Assembly (NCBI GenBank): GCA_902478785.1
Contig: CABSMJ010000005.1
Coordinates: forward strand, 1-64,000
DNA length: 64,000 nt
Origin: an uncultured Oscillospiraceae bacterium
GTDB taxonomy: Bacteria > Bacillota > Clostridia > Oscillospirales > Oscillospiraceae
Direction: 5' to 3'
Shown: piece by piece, positions 41,502 to 49,383 of the stretch
Layout of the letters: the number at the start of each line of letters is the position of its first letter
Numbering within the stretch: position 1 is the first letter of the stretch
Program-made: the position numbers and the translations under genes
The notes under the pieces: model-generated
Seen by the model: the letters and a program-made list of their open reading frames with translations, nothing else
The model's database searches: none
Told to the model about the DNA's origin: nothing

Positions 41502-42629
41502 ATGGAATTGGAAGCGACCATCACTGAGCGCCGCCGCCAGACGCGCAACAGCATCTACCGGCACCTCTATGAATCCAAGGACTTTTGCTCCAAGCAGTCC
41601 CTGGCCCGTGACCTGGGGCTGAGCCTGCCCACAGTGTATCAGAACCTGACGGAGCTGATGAACGCGGGACTGGTGCGCAACTCCGGGGAGCAGCGCTCCA
41701 CCGGCGGACGGCGGGCCATGGGCTTGCAGATCGTGCCCGATGCCCGGTACGCCATCGGCGTGTCCATTACAGAGACCCGTCTGCGCTTTGTGGCGGCGGA
41801 TCTCCAGCTGGGGGAGATGGCCTACCGGAAGGTCCATCATCCGCCCATTGCGGAGATGAAGGACTTCGGCATCTTCCTGGCAGGGGAGCTGGAGCGGTTC
41901 ATCGACGAGACCCACCTGGACCGGAGCCGGATGCTGGGAGTGGGCATCGCCCTGCCCGCGGTCATCGCCCCGGACAACAGCCGCATCACCCTGGCTCCCA
42001 CCCTCCATCTGCGGGACATCACCTTGCAGTTTCTGGCCAAGGAGATCCCCTATCCCACCTACATCGAAAACGACGCCACCAGCGGCGGCTACGCCGAGTG
42101 GTTCCTCTACTGGCACCGGGACATGGCCTATCTGCTGCTGGAGACCGGCGTAGGCGGCGCGGTGCTGGTGGGCGACGGACAGTACCACGGCGTCAACCGC
42201 CGCAGCGGCGAGTTCGGCCACATGTGCGTGGAGCCCGGCGGCCTGCCCTGCAAGTGCGGCAAGCGAGGCTGCCTGGAGGCCTACTGCTCCGCCTGGCGCA
42301 TCAGCGACGACCTGGGCATCCCCCTGAGCGAGTTCTTCGCCGGGGTGGAGCGGCACGTGCCGGAGTATGAGACCATGTGGCACGACCTGCTGCGCCACCT
42401 GGCCATCGGCGTCAACAACATCCGCATGGTGCTGGACTGCGATGTGGTGCTGGGCGGCTTCCTGACCCAGTATCTGCCCCCCTACATGCCCCTTTTGAAG
42501 GAGTACGTGGCGGCGGGCAATCCCTTTGAGCCCAGCGCCGACTACCTGCACCTGAGCGTCATGCGCCGGCACACGGTGCCTCTGGGCGTGGCGCTGCACT
42601 TCATCCAGGAATTTATCGAGACCATCTGA
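41502..42629 (+). CDS. ROK-family transcriptional repressor (XylR/NagC type)
   Basis: 375 aa from ATG 41502 (GGGGA upstream); an in-frame GTG at 41487 falls inside the dyad and is less likely. N-terminal winged HTH (residues 1-70: QTRNSIYRHLYESKDFCSKQ, DLGLSLPTVYQNLTELMNAGLV), then a ROK domain with ENDATSGGYAEW, ETGVGGAVLVGD, and the zinc motif CKCGKRGCLEAYCS. Divergent from the monosaccharide operon, which it probably represses until the sugar binds. Followed 13 bases later by an aldose 1-epimerase. Confidence 0.92.
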   Translation: MELEATITERRRQTRNSIYRHLYESKDFCSKQSLARDLGLSLPTVYQNLTELMNAGLVRNSGEQRSTGGRRAMGLQIVPDARYAIGVSITETRLRFVAADLQLGEMAYRKVHHPPIAEMKDFGIFLAGELERFIDETHLDRSRMLGVGIALPAVIAPDNSRITLAPTLHLRDITLQFLAKEIPYPTYIENDATSGGYAEWFLYWHRDMAYLLLETGVGGAVLVGDGQYHGVNRRSGEFGHMCVEPGGLPCKCGKRGCLEAYCSAWRISDDLGIPLSEFFAGVERHVPEYETMWHDLLRHLAIGVNNIRMVLDCDVVLGGFLTQYLPPYMPLLKEYVAAGNPFEPSADYLHLSVMRRHTVPLGVALHFIQEFIETI

Positions 42630-42642
42630 GGAGGGACCTTTC

Positions 42643-43665
42643 ATGACTGTCACCACCATTCCCTTCGGTCGGACCCGGGACGGCGCCGCCGTCACCGCCT
42701 ACCGGCTGGAAAACACCGCCGGCGCCTCCGTCACGGTGCTGGACTACGGCGCCACCATCCAGTCCCTGTCTGTACCCAACGCCGCCGGGGGTTTTACCGA
42801 CGTGGTGCTGGGCTATGACACCGTGACGGAATACGAGGACAACGGCGGCTTCCTGGGCGCCACCATCGGCCGGGTGGGCAACCGCATCGGCGGTGCCTCC
42901 TTCCAGCTGGGGGGCCGGACCTATGCCCTGGCCCGGAACGACGGCCCCAACCACCTCCACGGCGGCCGCCGGGGCTTCGACAAGCGGATGTGGGAGGCGG
43001 AGCTGCGGGACGACTCTCTGGTGTTCTCCCGCCTGTCTCCCGACGGGGAGGAGAGCTACCCCGGGGACCTGCAGGTGGAGGTGACCTTCACCCTCACGGA
43101 AAACAACACCCTGCGCATCGCCTACGACGCCGTGGCCAGTCAGGACACGTTGGTGAACCTGACCAACCACAGCTACTTCAACCTCAACGGCGGCGGCACG
43201 GTTCTAAACCACACCCTCCAGGTCTTTGCCCACCGGTTTGCGGAAAACGACGACGGCTGCCTGCCCACCGGGCGGCTTCTGCCGGTGGAGGGCACGCCCT
43301 TTGACTTCCGCACCCCCAAGACCATCGGCGCCGACATCGGCCGGGACGACGAGCAGCTCCGCCGGGGCGGCGGCTATGACCACAACTACGTCCTCTCCGG
43401 CCCCCGGGCGGTGGTGCTCCAGGGCGATCAAAGCGGCATCGTGCTGACCGTGGACACGGATCAGCCGGGCATGCAGCTCTATACCGCCAACTCCCTGACG
43501 GAGCGGCCCGGCAAGGGCGGCACCACCATGGGCCCCCGGGACGCCGTGTGCCTGGAGACCCAGCTCTTCCCCGACGGCATCCACCGCTACGGCTTCCCCA
43601 GCCCCATCCTGCGGGCGGGGCAAAAGATGCACAGCGAGACGGTGTTCTCCTTCACTCTGGCCTGA
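42643..43665 (+). CDS. galM: Aldose 1-epimerase
   Basis: 340 aa. GalM beta-sandwich: DYGATIQSLSVPN, GATIGRVGNRIGGASF, GPNHLHGGRRGFDKRMW (substrate His), NLTNHSYFNLNGGG (catalytic His), GYDHNYVL and ETQLFPDGIHRYGFPSPILRAG (catalytic Glu). Interconverts alpha and beta anomers of aldoses and prepares them for the isomerase. Probably co-transcribed with the ROK regulator. RBS GAGGAGGGACC. Confidence 0.95.
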   Translation: MTVTTIPFGRTRDGAAVTAYRLENTAGASVTVLDYGATIQSLSVPNAAGGFTDVVLGYDTVTEYEDNGGFLGATIGRVGNRIGGASFQLGGRTYALARNDGPNHLHGGRRGFDKRMWEAELRDDSLVFSRLSPDGEESYPGDLQVEVTFTLTENNTLRIAYDAVASQDTLVNLTNHSYFNLNGGGTVLNHTLQVFAHRFAENDDGCLPTGRLLPVEGTPFDFRTPKTIGADIGRDDEQLRRGGGYDHNYVLSGPRAVVLQGDQSGIVLTVDTDQPGMQLYTANSLTERPGKGGTTMGPRDAVCLETQLFPDGIHRYGFPSPILRAGQKMHSETVFSFTLA

Positions 43666-43700
43666 GATACATCTCCCATAGGATACCTATTATATAAATG

Positions 43701-43740
43701 AAGAGTCCCCGGTCCGCATCAAAGCGGACCGGGGACTCTT
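43701..43740. terminator. Bidirectional intrinsic terminator
   Basis: AAGAGTCCCCGGTCCGC (43701-43717) is perfectly complementary to 43724-43740, followed by TTT. It ends galM and the convergent B12 operon. Confidence 0.93.
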
Positions 43741-43749
43741 TTTGCTCTT

Positions 43750-46188
43750 TTATGCAGTTTCCAGCAGGCCGTATTTGGACTTGACCCGCTCCAGCTTTTC
43801 CAGCATGGGCTCCCCCAGCAGCCACAAAAACGCCGCCGTGGCCCCGGCATGGACCAGGTTAAAGGGCAGGCCCGTCACATAGTAGCTCAAAAAGGCCCCC
43901 AGGGAGGGGTAGGCCTGCCACATGAGGGCCGAGCCGGTGTCCAGCAGCGTGCCGCAGAGGAAGAAGGCCGTCAGGGCCCCGCAGGCGCACAGCCGCCCCC
44001 GGGTGGGCCGCAGGCGGCGGAACACCAGTCCCGCCAGGAGCCCCGCCATGCCGAAGGCGAACATCTGCCAGGGGGTCCAGGGCCCCTGACCGAAGAAGAG
44101 GTTGGAGACAAAGGCGGTGACCGCCCCAGTCAAAAAGCCCGTCTCCGCCCCCAGGGCCGCCCCGGCCACGGTGACCAGGGCCACCACCGGCTTGACCTGG
44201 GGGAGCATATAAAAGACCAGCCGGCCCGCCACCGCCAGGGCGCAGAGCACCGCGATGAGCAGCGCCTCCCGGGGCCGGGGCCGCCGCCCCTCAAAGGCCA
44301 GGAAGAAAGGGGCCATGGTCTCCAGCAGCACCAGCAGGCTGATGAACCAGTACCGCCGGTCGTCCAGAAGGAAGATGCCCGCCAGGATGGTCACCGGCAC
44401 CGCCAAAAGGGAGGTGACGATGCCCGCCTTGGTCCGCCGGGGCAGAGGAGGACGTTTAGGCTCCTTTCCCGCCGTCTTCGTTCCCCCAGAGGGCGGTGGA
44501 GGGGGCGGAGCGGGAGGCTCCGGCGGCGTCTCCAGCGGCGGCTCCTCCCCGCCCAGGGCGGCGATCAGGTCCTCCGGCAGCACCGCCTGGGGCAGCACTG
44601 TGTCCGCCATCCGCCGGGCGGCGGTGGTGTAGAAGGTGTTGGCCCCGAAAAACCGCCGGGGGGTGTCCTCCCGGACCAGGGCGCCGTCAAAGAACAGGGC
44701 GCAGCGCCCGGCATGGCGGGCGCAGAACTCCACATCGTGGGACACCAGCACCACCGTCACCCCCTGGCGGCAGAGCGCATGCAGAATGGCCGCCAGCTGC
44801 TCCTTGAAGCAGCCGTCCAGGCCCCGGGTGGGCTCGTCCAGCAGCAGAATCTGAGGCCGTGTCAGCAGCAGCTTTCCCAGGCCCAGGCGCTGCTGCTCGC
44901 CGCCGGAGAGGTCATAGGGGTGGCGCTCCAAAAGCCCTGTCAGGCCGCACAGGGCTGTTACCTCGGAAAGCCGCTCCTGCCGCTCCTCCGGGGAGAGGGC
45001 GGTACTCTGGAGCATCTCCTCCAGGTCCTGCCGCACCGTGGTGCGGGCAAAGAGCACCTGCACGTCCTGGGGCAGCAGGGCCACGGTGCCCGCTGGGTAC
45101 CGCTCCGGGGCCTTGCCCAGCACCTTCACAGTTCCCCGCCAGGGCCGGCGGAGCCCCGCAAGCACCGAAAGGAGGGTGGACTTGCCCGCCCCGTTGCCGC
45201 CCAGGATGGCCAGCAGCTCTCCCCGGCGCACCGTCAGGCTGATGCCCCGGAGCACGTCGGGCAGGTCCCGTTCATACCGCATCCAGGCCTCGTGGACCTC
45301 CACCACCGGCTCGCCGGAGGGGACATCCCCATCCTCCGGCACGGCAGAGGGGTCCAGGGGACGGCGCCGGGACAAATCCTCCAGCCACCGCCGGCCCTGG
45401 CCCACGGTGACCGGGCAGGGGGGCGCCTCCCCCGACGCCCGCCACACCCGCATGGGGGCAGGGACCGAAGGCCCCAGGCCGCAGCGGACCAGAGCCGGGG
45501 CCATCTCCTCCGGCGCTCCCCAGTCCAGCACCCGGCCTCCGGACAGCACCGCCGCCCGCCGGGCCAGGGGGAACACCTCCTCCAGCCGGTGCTCCGAGAG
45601 GACCACGGCGGTGCCCAGCTCCCGGTTCACCCGGCCCAGCGCCTCCAGGAACTGGCCCGCGGCGATGGGGTCCAGCTGGGCGGTGGGCTCGTCCAGCACC
45701 AGCACCTCCGGCCGCATCACCAGCACCGACGCCAGGCTCAGCAGCTGGCGCTGGCCGCCGGAGAGGGAGGCGATGTCCCGGTGGAACCAGTCCTGGATGC
45801 CGAAAAAGGCGGCCATCTCCGCCACCCGGGCCCGGATCTCCCCATTGGGGCAGCCCAGGGACTCCAGCCCCAGGGCCAGCTCGTGCCAGACCTTGTCCGT
45901 GGCGCACTGGCGCTCCGGGTGCTGGCCCACGAAGCCGATGGCCCCGGCGGCGGTGCGCCGATCCAGTTTCTCCAAGGGCTCCCCCCGGAAGATGATGGTG
46001 CCGCTGCGGCGGCCGTGGGGGGCCACGGCGGGCTTCAAAAGCCGCAGCAACGTGGTCTTTCCGCCGCCGCTGGGACCGCAGAGGGCCAGAAACTCCCCCG
46101 GCTCCACCGTCAGGGACACCTCGGAGAGGGCAGGGCGGACCTCGCCGGGGTAGAAAAAGGTCAGATCTTGGACCTGGAACGTCTCCAC
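43750..46188 (-). CDS. ECF transporter: two ATPase domains fused to an S component (predicted cobalamin uptake)
   Basis: 812 aa from GTG 46188, after AAAGGAGGCCTGGCT. ATPase 1: Walker A GPSGGGKTT (38-46), LSGGQ (142-146), DEPTA. ATPase 2: GGNGAGKST (330-338), LSGGE (427-431), DEPTRGLD. A Pro-rich linker (about 545-580) leads to six helices (about 588-800) resembling ECF substrate-binding (S) components, with GQGPWTPWQMFAFGMAGLLAG. Together with EcfT it makes a full ECF importer. S components are usually separate proteins, so the A-A'-S fusion is unusual. Cobalamin specificity is inferred from the riboswitch and DUF4430 proteins. Its start overlaps ecfT by 28 bases. Confidence 0.85.
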   Translation of the reverse strand: METFQVQDLTFFYPGEVRPALSEVSLTVEPGEFLALCGPSGGGKTTLLRLLKPAVAPHGRRSGTIIFRGEPLEKLDRRTAAGAIGFVGQHPERQCATDKVWHELALGLESLGCPNGEIRARVAEMAAFFGIQDWFHRDIASLSGGQRQLLSLASVLVMRPEVLVLDEPTAQLDPIAAGQFLEALGRVNRELGTAVVLSEHRLEEVFPLARRAAVLSGGRVLDWGAPEEMAPALVRCGLGPSVPAPMRVWRASGEAPPCPVTVGQGRRWLEDLSRRRPLDPSAVPEDGDVPSGEPVVEVHEAWMRYERDLPDVLRGISLTVRRGELLAILGGNGAGKSTLLSVLAGLRRPWRGTVKVLGKAPERYPAGTVALLPQDVQVLFARTTVRQDLEEMLQSTALSPEERQERLSEVTALCGLTGLLERHPYDLSGGEQQRLGLGKLLLTRPQILLLDEPTRGLDGCFKEQLAAILHALCRQGVTVVLVSHDVEFCARHAGRCALFFDGALVREDTPRRFFGANTFYTTAARRMADTVLPQAVLPEDLIAALGGEEPPLETPPEPPAPPPPPPSGGTKTAGKEPKRPPLPRRTKAGIVTSLLAVPVTILAGIFLLDDRRYWFISLLVLLETMAPFFLAFEGRRPRPREALLIAVLCALAVAGRLVFYMLPQVKPVVALVTVAGAALGAETGFLTGAVTAFVSNLFFGQGPWTPWQMFAFGMAGLLAGLVFRRLRPTRGRLCACGALTAFFLCGTLLDTGSALMWQAYPSLGAFLSYYVTGLPFNLVHAGATAAFLWLLGEPMLEKLERVKSKYGLLETA

Positions 46189-47042
46189 AGCCAGGCCTCC
46201 TTTCCCTCTAAGATCAGCGGCAGGGCGCACACCGCCCCGTAGACCGCCAGCACTGCCCCGTCCTCCGGCCCCAGGGTCGGGCCTCCCATCCGGGGGAACC
46301 ACTGCCAGGCAAGGCTGCCCCCCACTACACGCCAGAGCACAAAGCCGCCGCCCAACAGCAAAAAGGCCAGGGCCCACAGGTCCCGGCGCTCCAGGCGGAA
46401 GGGGGAAAAGGCTGTCCGGCCCGGCAGTCCGCAGCCCCGGCCCGCCAGGGAGTCCGCCGTCTCCACCGCCGTCTCCAAGGCCCAGGTCACCAGAATGGAA
46501 AACCGGGCCAGGGCCTCCTGCAAGCGGCGGCGGGAAACCTCCCGCCCTGCCGCCTTACGGGCCTGGGCCACCTTTTGGGCTTGCTCTCGGAACCGGGGCA
46601 CGAACCCCAGGGCCATGGCCAGCACCAGACTCAATGTGGGCAGGGGCCGGCCCAGGAGGTAGAGGATCTTCTCCGTGTCCAGCACCTGGTGGAGGCAGGC
46701 GCACCACAAAAGCACCGCCGCCAGCATCCCCGCTGCCGCCAGGCCGTAGGCCAGGGACTCCAGGGTCAGGGGATTGCCGGAGGGGAGGTAGGCAAGGACG
46801 GTGGCGCCCCGGTGGTTGAAGGCGGGGTTGATGACCGCTGCCAGGCCCATCACCGGCAAGAGCCACAAAAGCCGCCGCCCCAGCACCCGGGGCGTCAGCA
46901 CCACCGCGGCATATCCGGCGGCGCACACCGCCGACACCCCCAGGGCCAGGGGGTGCATCCAGCACACGACCCCCGTCAGCACCAGGAGGAAATAAGCCGC
47001 GTTTACCGCCGGATGGTATCCGGCAAAGGCGCTCTTTCTCAT
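46161..47042 (-). CDS. ecfT: ECF transporter transmembrane (T) component
   Basis: 293 aa from ATG 47042, whose ATGA overlaps the stop of the DUF4430 gene; this is the fifth-last link in a coupled operon. CbiQ/EcfT family with about five to six helices. The two coupling motifs are QKVAQARKAAGREVSRR (A-R-x) and ETADSLAGRGCGLPGR (ARG-like), which bind the two ATPase domains. It connects the ATPase pair to the S domain of the fused protein downstream. Confidence 0.9.
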   Translation of the reverse strand: MRKSAFAGYHPAVNAAYFLLVLTGVVCWMHPLALGVSAVCAAGYAAVVLTPRVLGRRLLWLLPVMGLAAVINPAFNHRGATVLAYLPSGNPLTLESLAYGLAAAGMLAAVLLWCACLHQVLDTEKILYLLGRPLPTLSLVLAMALGFVPRFREQAQKVAQARKAAGREVSRRRLQEALARFSILVTWALETAVETADSLAGRGCGLPGRTAFSPFRLERRDLWALAFLLLGGGFVLWRVVGGSLAWQWFPRMGGPTLGPEDGAVLAVYGAVCALPLILEGKEAWLWRRSRSKI

Positions 47043-47764
47043 GACCAGGCCCCGTTGTCGCCGCCCACGTCGGCTCCCAGGTCGCAGGTGTACTGCCACA
47101 GCACCTCATCCCCGTCCTGGAGGGTATACTTGGAACAGCCGTAGTTGGGGAACACGCCGTTGACCGAGTAGACCCATCCGGACAGGGGACCGCAGTCGAA
47201 CTCATAGAGGTTGGCGATGCCCTCGATGTAGGCCGAGCCGTACACCGGCACGCTGGTGAACTCCATGGGGATGCCCGCCTCCTGCATGGCCCGCTGGAGC
47301 ACGTCAAAGACGCTCTCCCCGGCGGTGAAGGAGACCGTGGCGGAGTAGAGGAGCCCGCTGGCGGGCACCAGCTCCGCCTTGGCTTCGTCCAGGTCCTCCG
47401 GCTTGCCCACCAGGGTGTCGCAGCGGATGGTCAGCGTACAGGTGGACTGCTCCGGCTGCGTTTTGGCAGGCTCCTTTTTTCCTTGGTCAGCAGGCGCGGT
47501 GGTCTGGGGCTTGGTCTGGGACTTATCGGCAGTCTCCTGGTCCGCCGCCCCGTCCTCCGCCGATGGCTCCGCCGTCTCCGGCGTGGTTTCCGTCTCCTGG
47601 GCGGAGGCGCTCTCCTCCTGACTTTCCTCCTGAATGGGGAGGGTGGCCTCCTGGTCAGAGGAGGCCGGCACCGTCTCCGGCGCCCCGGGGCTTCCCAGCC
47701 ACCAGGCCCCCGCCAGAATGACCAGGATCACCACCGCGGCCAGGATCGCCTTTTTTCTATTCAT
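47039..47764 (-). CDS. Membrane-anchored DUF4430 (transcobalamin C-terminal-like) protein
   Basis: 241 aa. One N-terminal membrane anchor (about residues 5-24, no lipobox), a long acidic Thr/Glu/Gln linker to about 105, then a DUF4430 domain: TLTIRC, SVFDVLQRAMQEAGI, FDCGPLSGWVYSVNGVFPNY and YTLQDGDEVLWQYTCDLGADVGG. DUF4430 corresponds to the small beta-domain that in transcobalamin and intrinsic factor covers bound cobalamin. Encoded directly before the ECF transporter, it may hand ligand to it at the outer face of the membrane. Confidence 0.87.
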   Translation of the reverse strand: MNRKKAILAAVVILVILAGAWWLGSPGAPETVPASSDQEATLPIQEESQEESASAQETETTPETAEPSAEDGAADQETADKSQTKPQTTAPADQGKKEPAKTQPEQSTCTLTIRCDTLVGKPEDLDEAKAELVPASGLLYSATVSFTAGESVFDVLQRAMQEAGIPMEFTSVPVYGSAYIEGIANLYEFDCGPLSGWVYSVNGVFPNYGCSKYTLQDGDEVLWQYTCDLGADVGGDNGAWS

Positions 47765-47790
47765 GCCCTCGCCTCCCGTTCTCTCATCTC

Positions 47791-49332
47791 TCAGGCCAAA
47801 AATGCACTGCGGAGCAGCCCGGCCACGGACTGGGCCACCTCACCCCGGGTGATGGGGCTCCGGGGCCGGATGGTCCCGTTGGTGCCGCCCAGCAGTCCGC
47901 TCTGGAGGCACAACGCCACATCCCGGGCCGCCCAAGCGCCGCACGCTGCCCAGTCGCTGCCGCCGCTGCGCAGCAGCGTCTCACAGGCCGCCTGGCTGTA
48001 ACTGACCGCCGTACCGGAGGCATACCGGGCCGCCCGGGCCAGCATCACTGCCGCCTCCTGGCGGGTGATGGTGCCGCCGGGGGTGAAGGTGGTGGCGGTG
48101 GTGCCCCGAACGATGCCCGCCTCATAGGCGGCGGCCACAGCGTCGGCGCACCAGGCCGGCACGTCGGTGAAGGGGCTCTCCTGGGTCTTTTTCAGACCCA
48201 GGGCCCGGACCACCACGGCGCAGAATTCCCCCCGGGTCATGGAAGCATCCGGGTCAAAGGTGCCGTCATTTCGGCCCAGCAGCACCCCTCGGCGGGCCAG
48301 GTCCTCAATGGCACTCTGGTCCGCCCGGCCCTGGATGTCCGGGAAGGTGACGGCCTCGCTGCCCGGAGCGGGAACGGAGAGCTCCGGGGTCTCACCGTTC
48401 TCGGGCAGGAAGAAGCTGCCCGCCACCTCCTGGGCCGCCAGGGCGCACAATGCCTGCTCCGTGGCCATCTGGTCGGCCATGCCGCCGGGGACGTGGGAGA
48501 AGCTGCCGTCGCTGCGGGCGAAGGTCAGCAGGGCCTCCAGGGCGGAGACGCCGCCCTTGGTGAACCGGCCGTCGTCGGGAGAGAGGCCCAGCTCGTGGAG
48601 GGCCAGCACCACCTGGGCGCAGGACTCGGCGGTGGGAGCGCCGAAGGTACCATCGGCGTTCTGCATGGCACTGAGGCACCCGAGGCCCCGCTCCACCGCC
48701 GCCTTCACGGCGTCATTTTCCTGATATGGCGCCAGGGCGCACAGGGCCATGGCGGTGATGTCCGGGTCCGCCGGGGTCTTGCCGGAGAGGGACCAGCCGC
48801 CGTCCGAGAGTTGGGCGGCAAGGATGGCGCTGAGGTACACATCCCCGGCCTCCACCAGCTCCCCGCTCTGCACGTCCCAGGCGGTGCAGGCGGCGGAGCG
48901 GAGGGCAATGAGGGCCCAGATGGCCCCGTTGATGCCCTGGCGCACCACCTTGTCGCACTCCGCCAGGGGGGAGAGCAGGTCATAGCCCGCCGCGCTGCTC
49001 GGGTCCTCTCCCAGGGCCGTCAGGGCCAGGACCACCCGGGCATACTCGGTGTACTTGGTGGAGGAGAGGACGCCGCCTGAGGCCTCCAGGCACTTTTGCA
49101 GGTTTTCCAGATAGCGTGCCTCCTGATCTGCGGTCAGCCGTCCCGCCCGCTTCAGGGCCAGCACGGCCCACTCGCCGCCGGCGGTGCCCACGGTGGGGTC
49201 CGTGACGGTTTGACACACATAGTCGGCAGTGCGCTCCAAGGGCGTCCCGGCCGCCAGCGCCGCCGGGGCGGCGCTGAGGGCCAGAACAAGACACAGCGCC
49301 AGGGCCGCGGCCCGGTGCATCATCTTTTTCAT
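47791..49332 (-). CDS. Surface protein: alpha/alpha-toroid domain plus SLH repeats
   Basis: 513 aa from ATG 49332 (GGAG seven bases before; earlier in-frame ATGs at 49359 and 49344 would blur the signal peptide). Signal peptide 1-28. Residues about 30-310 form helical repeats of the terpenoid-cyclase/prenyltransferase (alpha/alpha-toroid) type: LSDGGWSLSGKTPADPDITAMALCAL, MQNADGTFGAPTAESCAQVVLALHELG, TEQALCALAAQ. Residues 329-513 hold three S-layer homology repeats for cell-wall anchoring. It lacks the DUF4430 domain found in the gene upstream. The toroid resembles the alpha-domain of cobalamin carriers; ligand binding is inferred. Confidence 0.85.
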   Translation of the reverse strand: MKKMMHRAAALALCLVLALSAAPAALAAGTPLERTADYVCQTVTDPTVGTAGGEWAVLALKRAGRLTADQEARYLENLQKCLEASGGVLSSTKYTEYARVVLALTALGEDPSSAAGYDLLSPLAECDKVVRQGINGAIWALIALRSAACTAWDVQSGELVEAGDVYLSAILAAQLSDGGWSLSGKTPADPDITAMALCALAPYQENDAVKAAVERGLGCLSAMQNADGTFGAPTAESCAQVVLALHELGLSPDDGRFTKGGVSALEALLTFARSDGSFSHVPGGMADQMATEQALCALAAQEVAGSFFLPENGETPELSVPAPGSEAVTFPDIQGRADQSAIEDLARRGVLLGRNDGTFDPDASMTRGEFCAVVVRALGLKKTQESPFTDVPAWCADAVAAAYEAGIVRGTTATTFTPGGTITRQEAAVMLARAARYASGTAVSYSQAACETLLRSGGSDWAACGAWAARDVALCLQSGLLGGTNGTIRPRSPITRGEVAQSVAGLLRSAFLA

Positions 49333-49383
49333 ATAGCTCCACATCCTTTCAAGGCCCATCCCGCCTCAAAAGGCGGGGGACAA

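Noticed and set aside
43849..46242. Open frame of 797 codons opposite the ECF fusion
   Set aside because: Gln/Arg/Pro-rich with no domain; the minus strand has two perfect ATPase domains.
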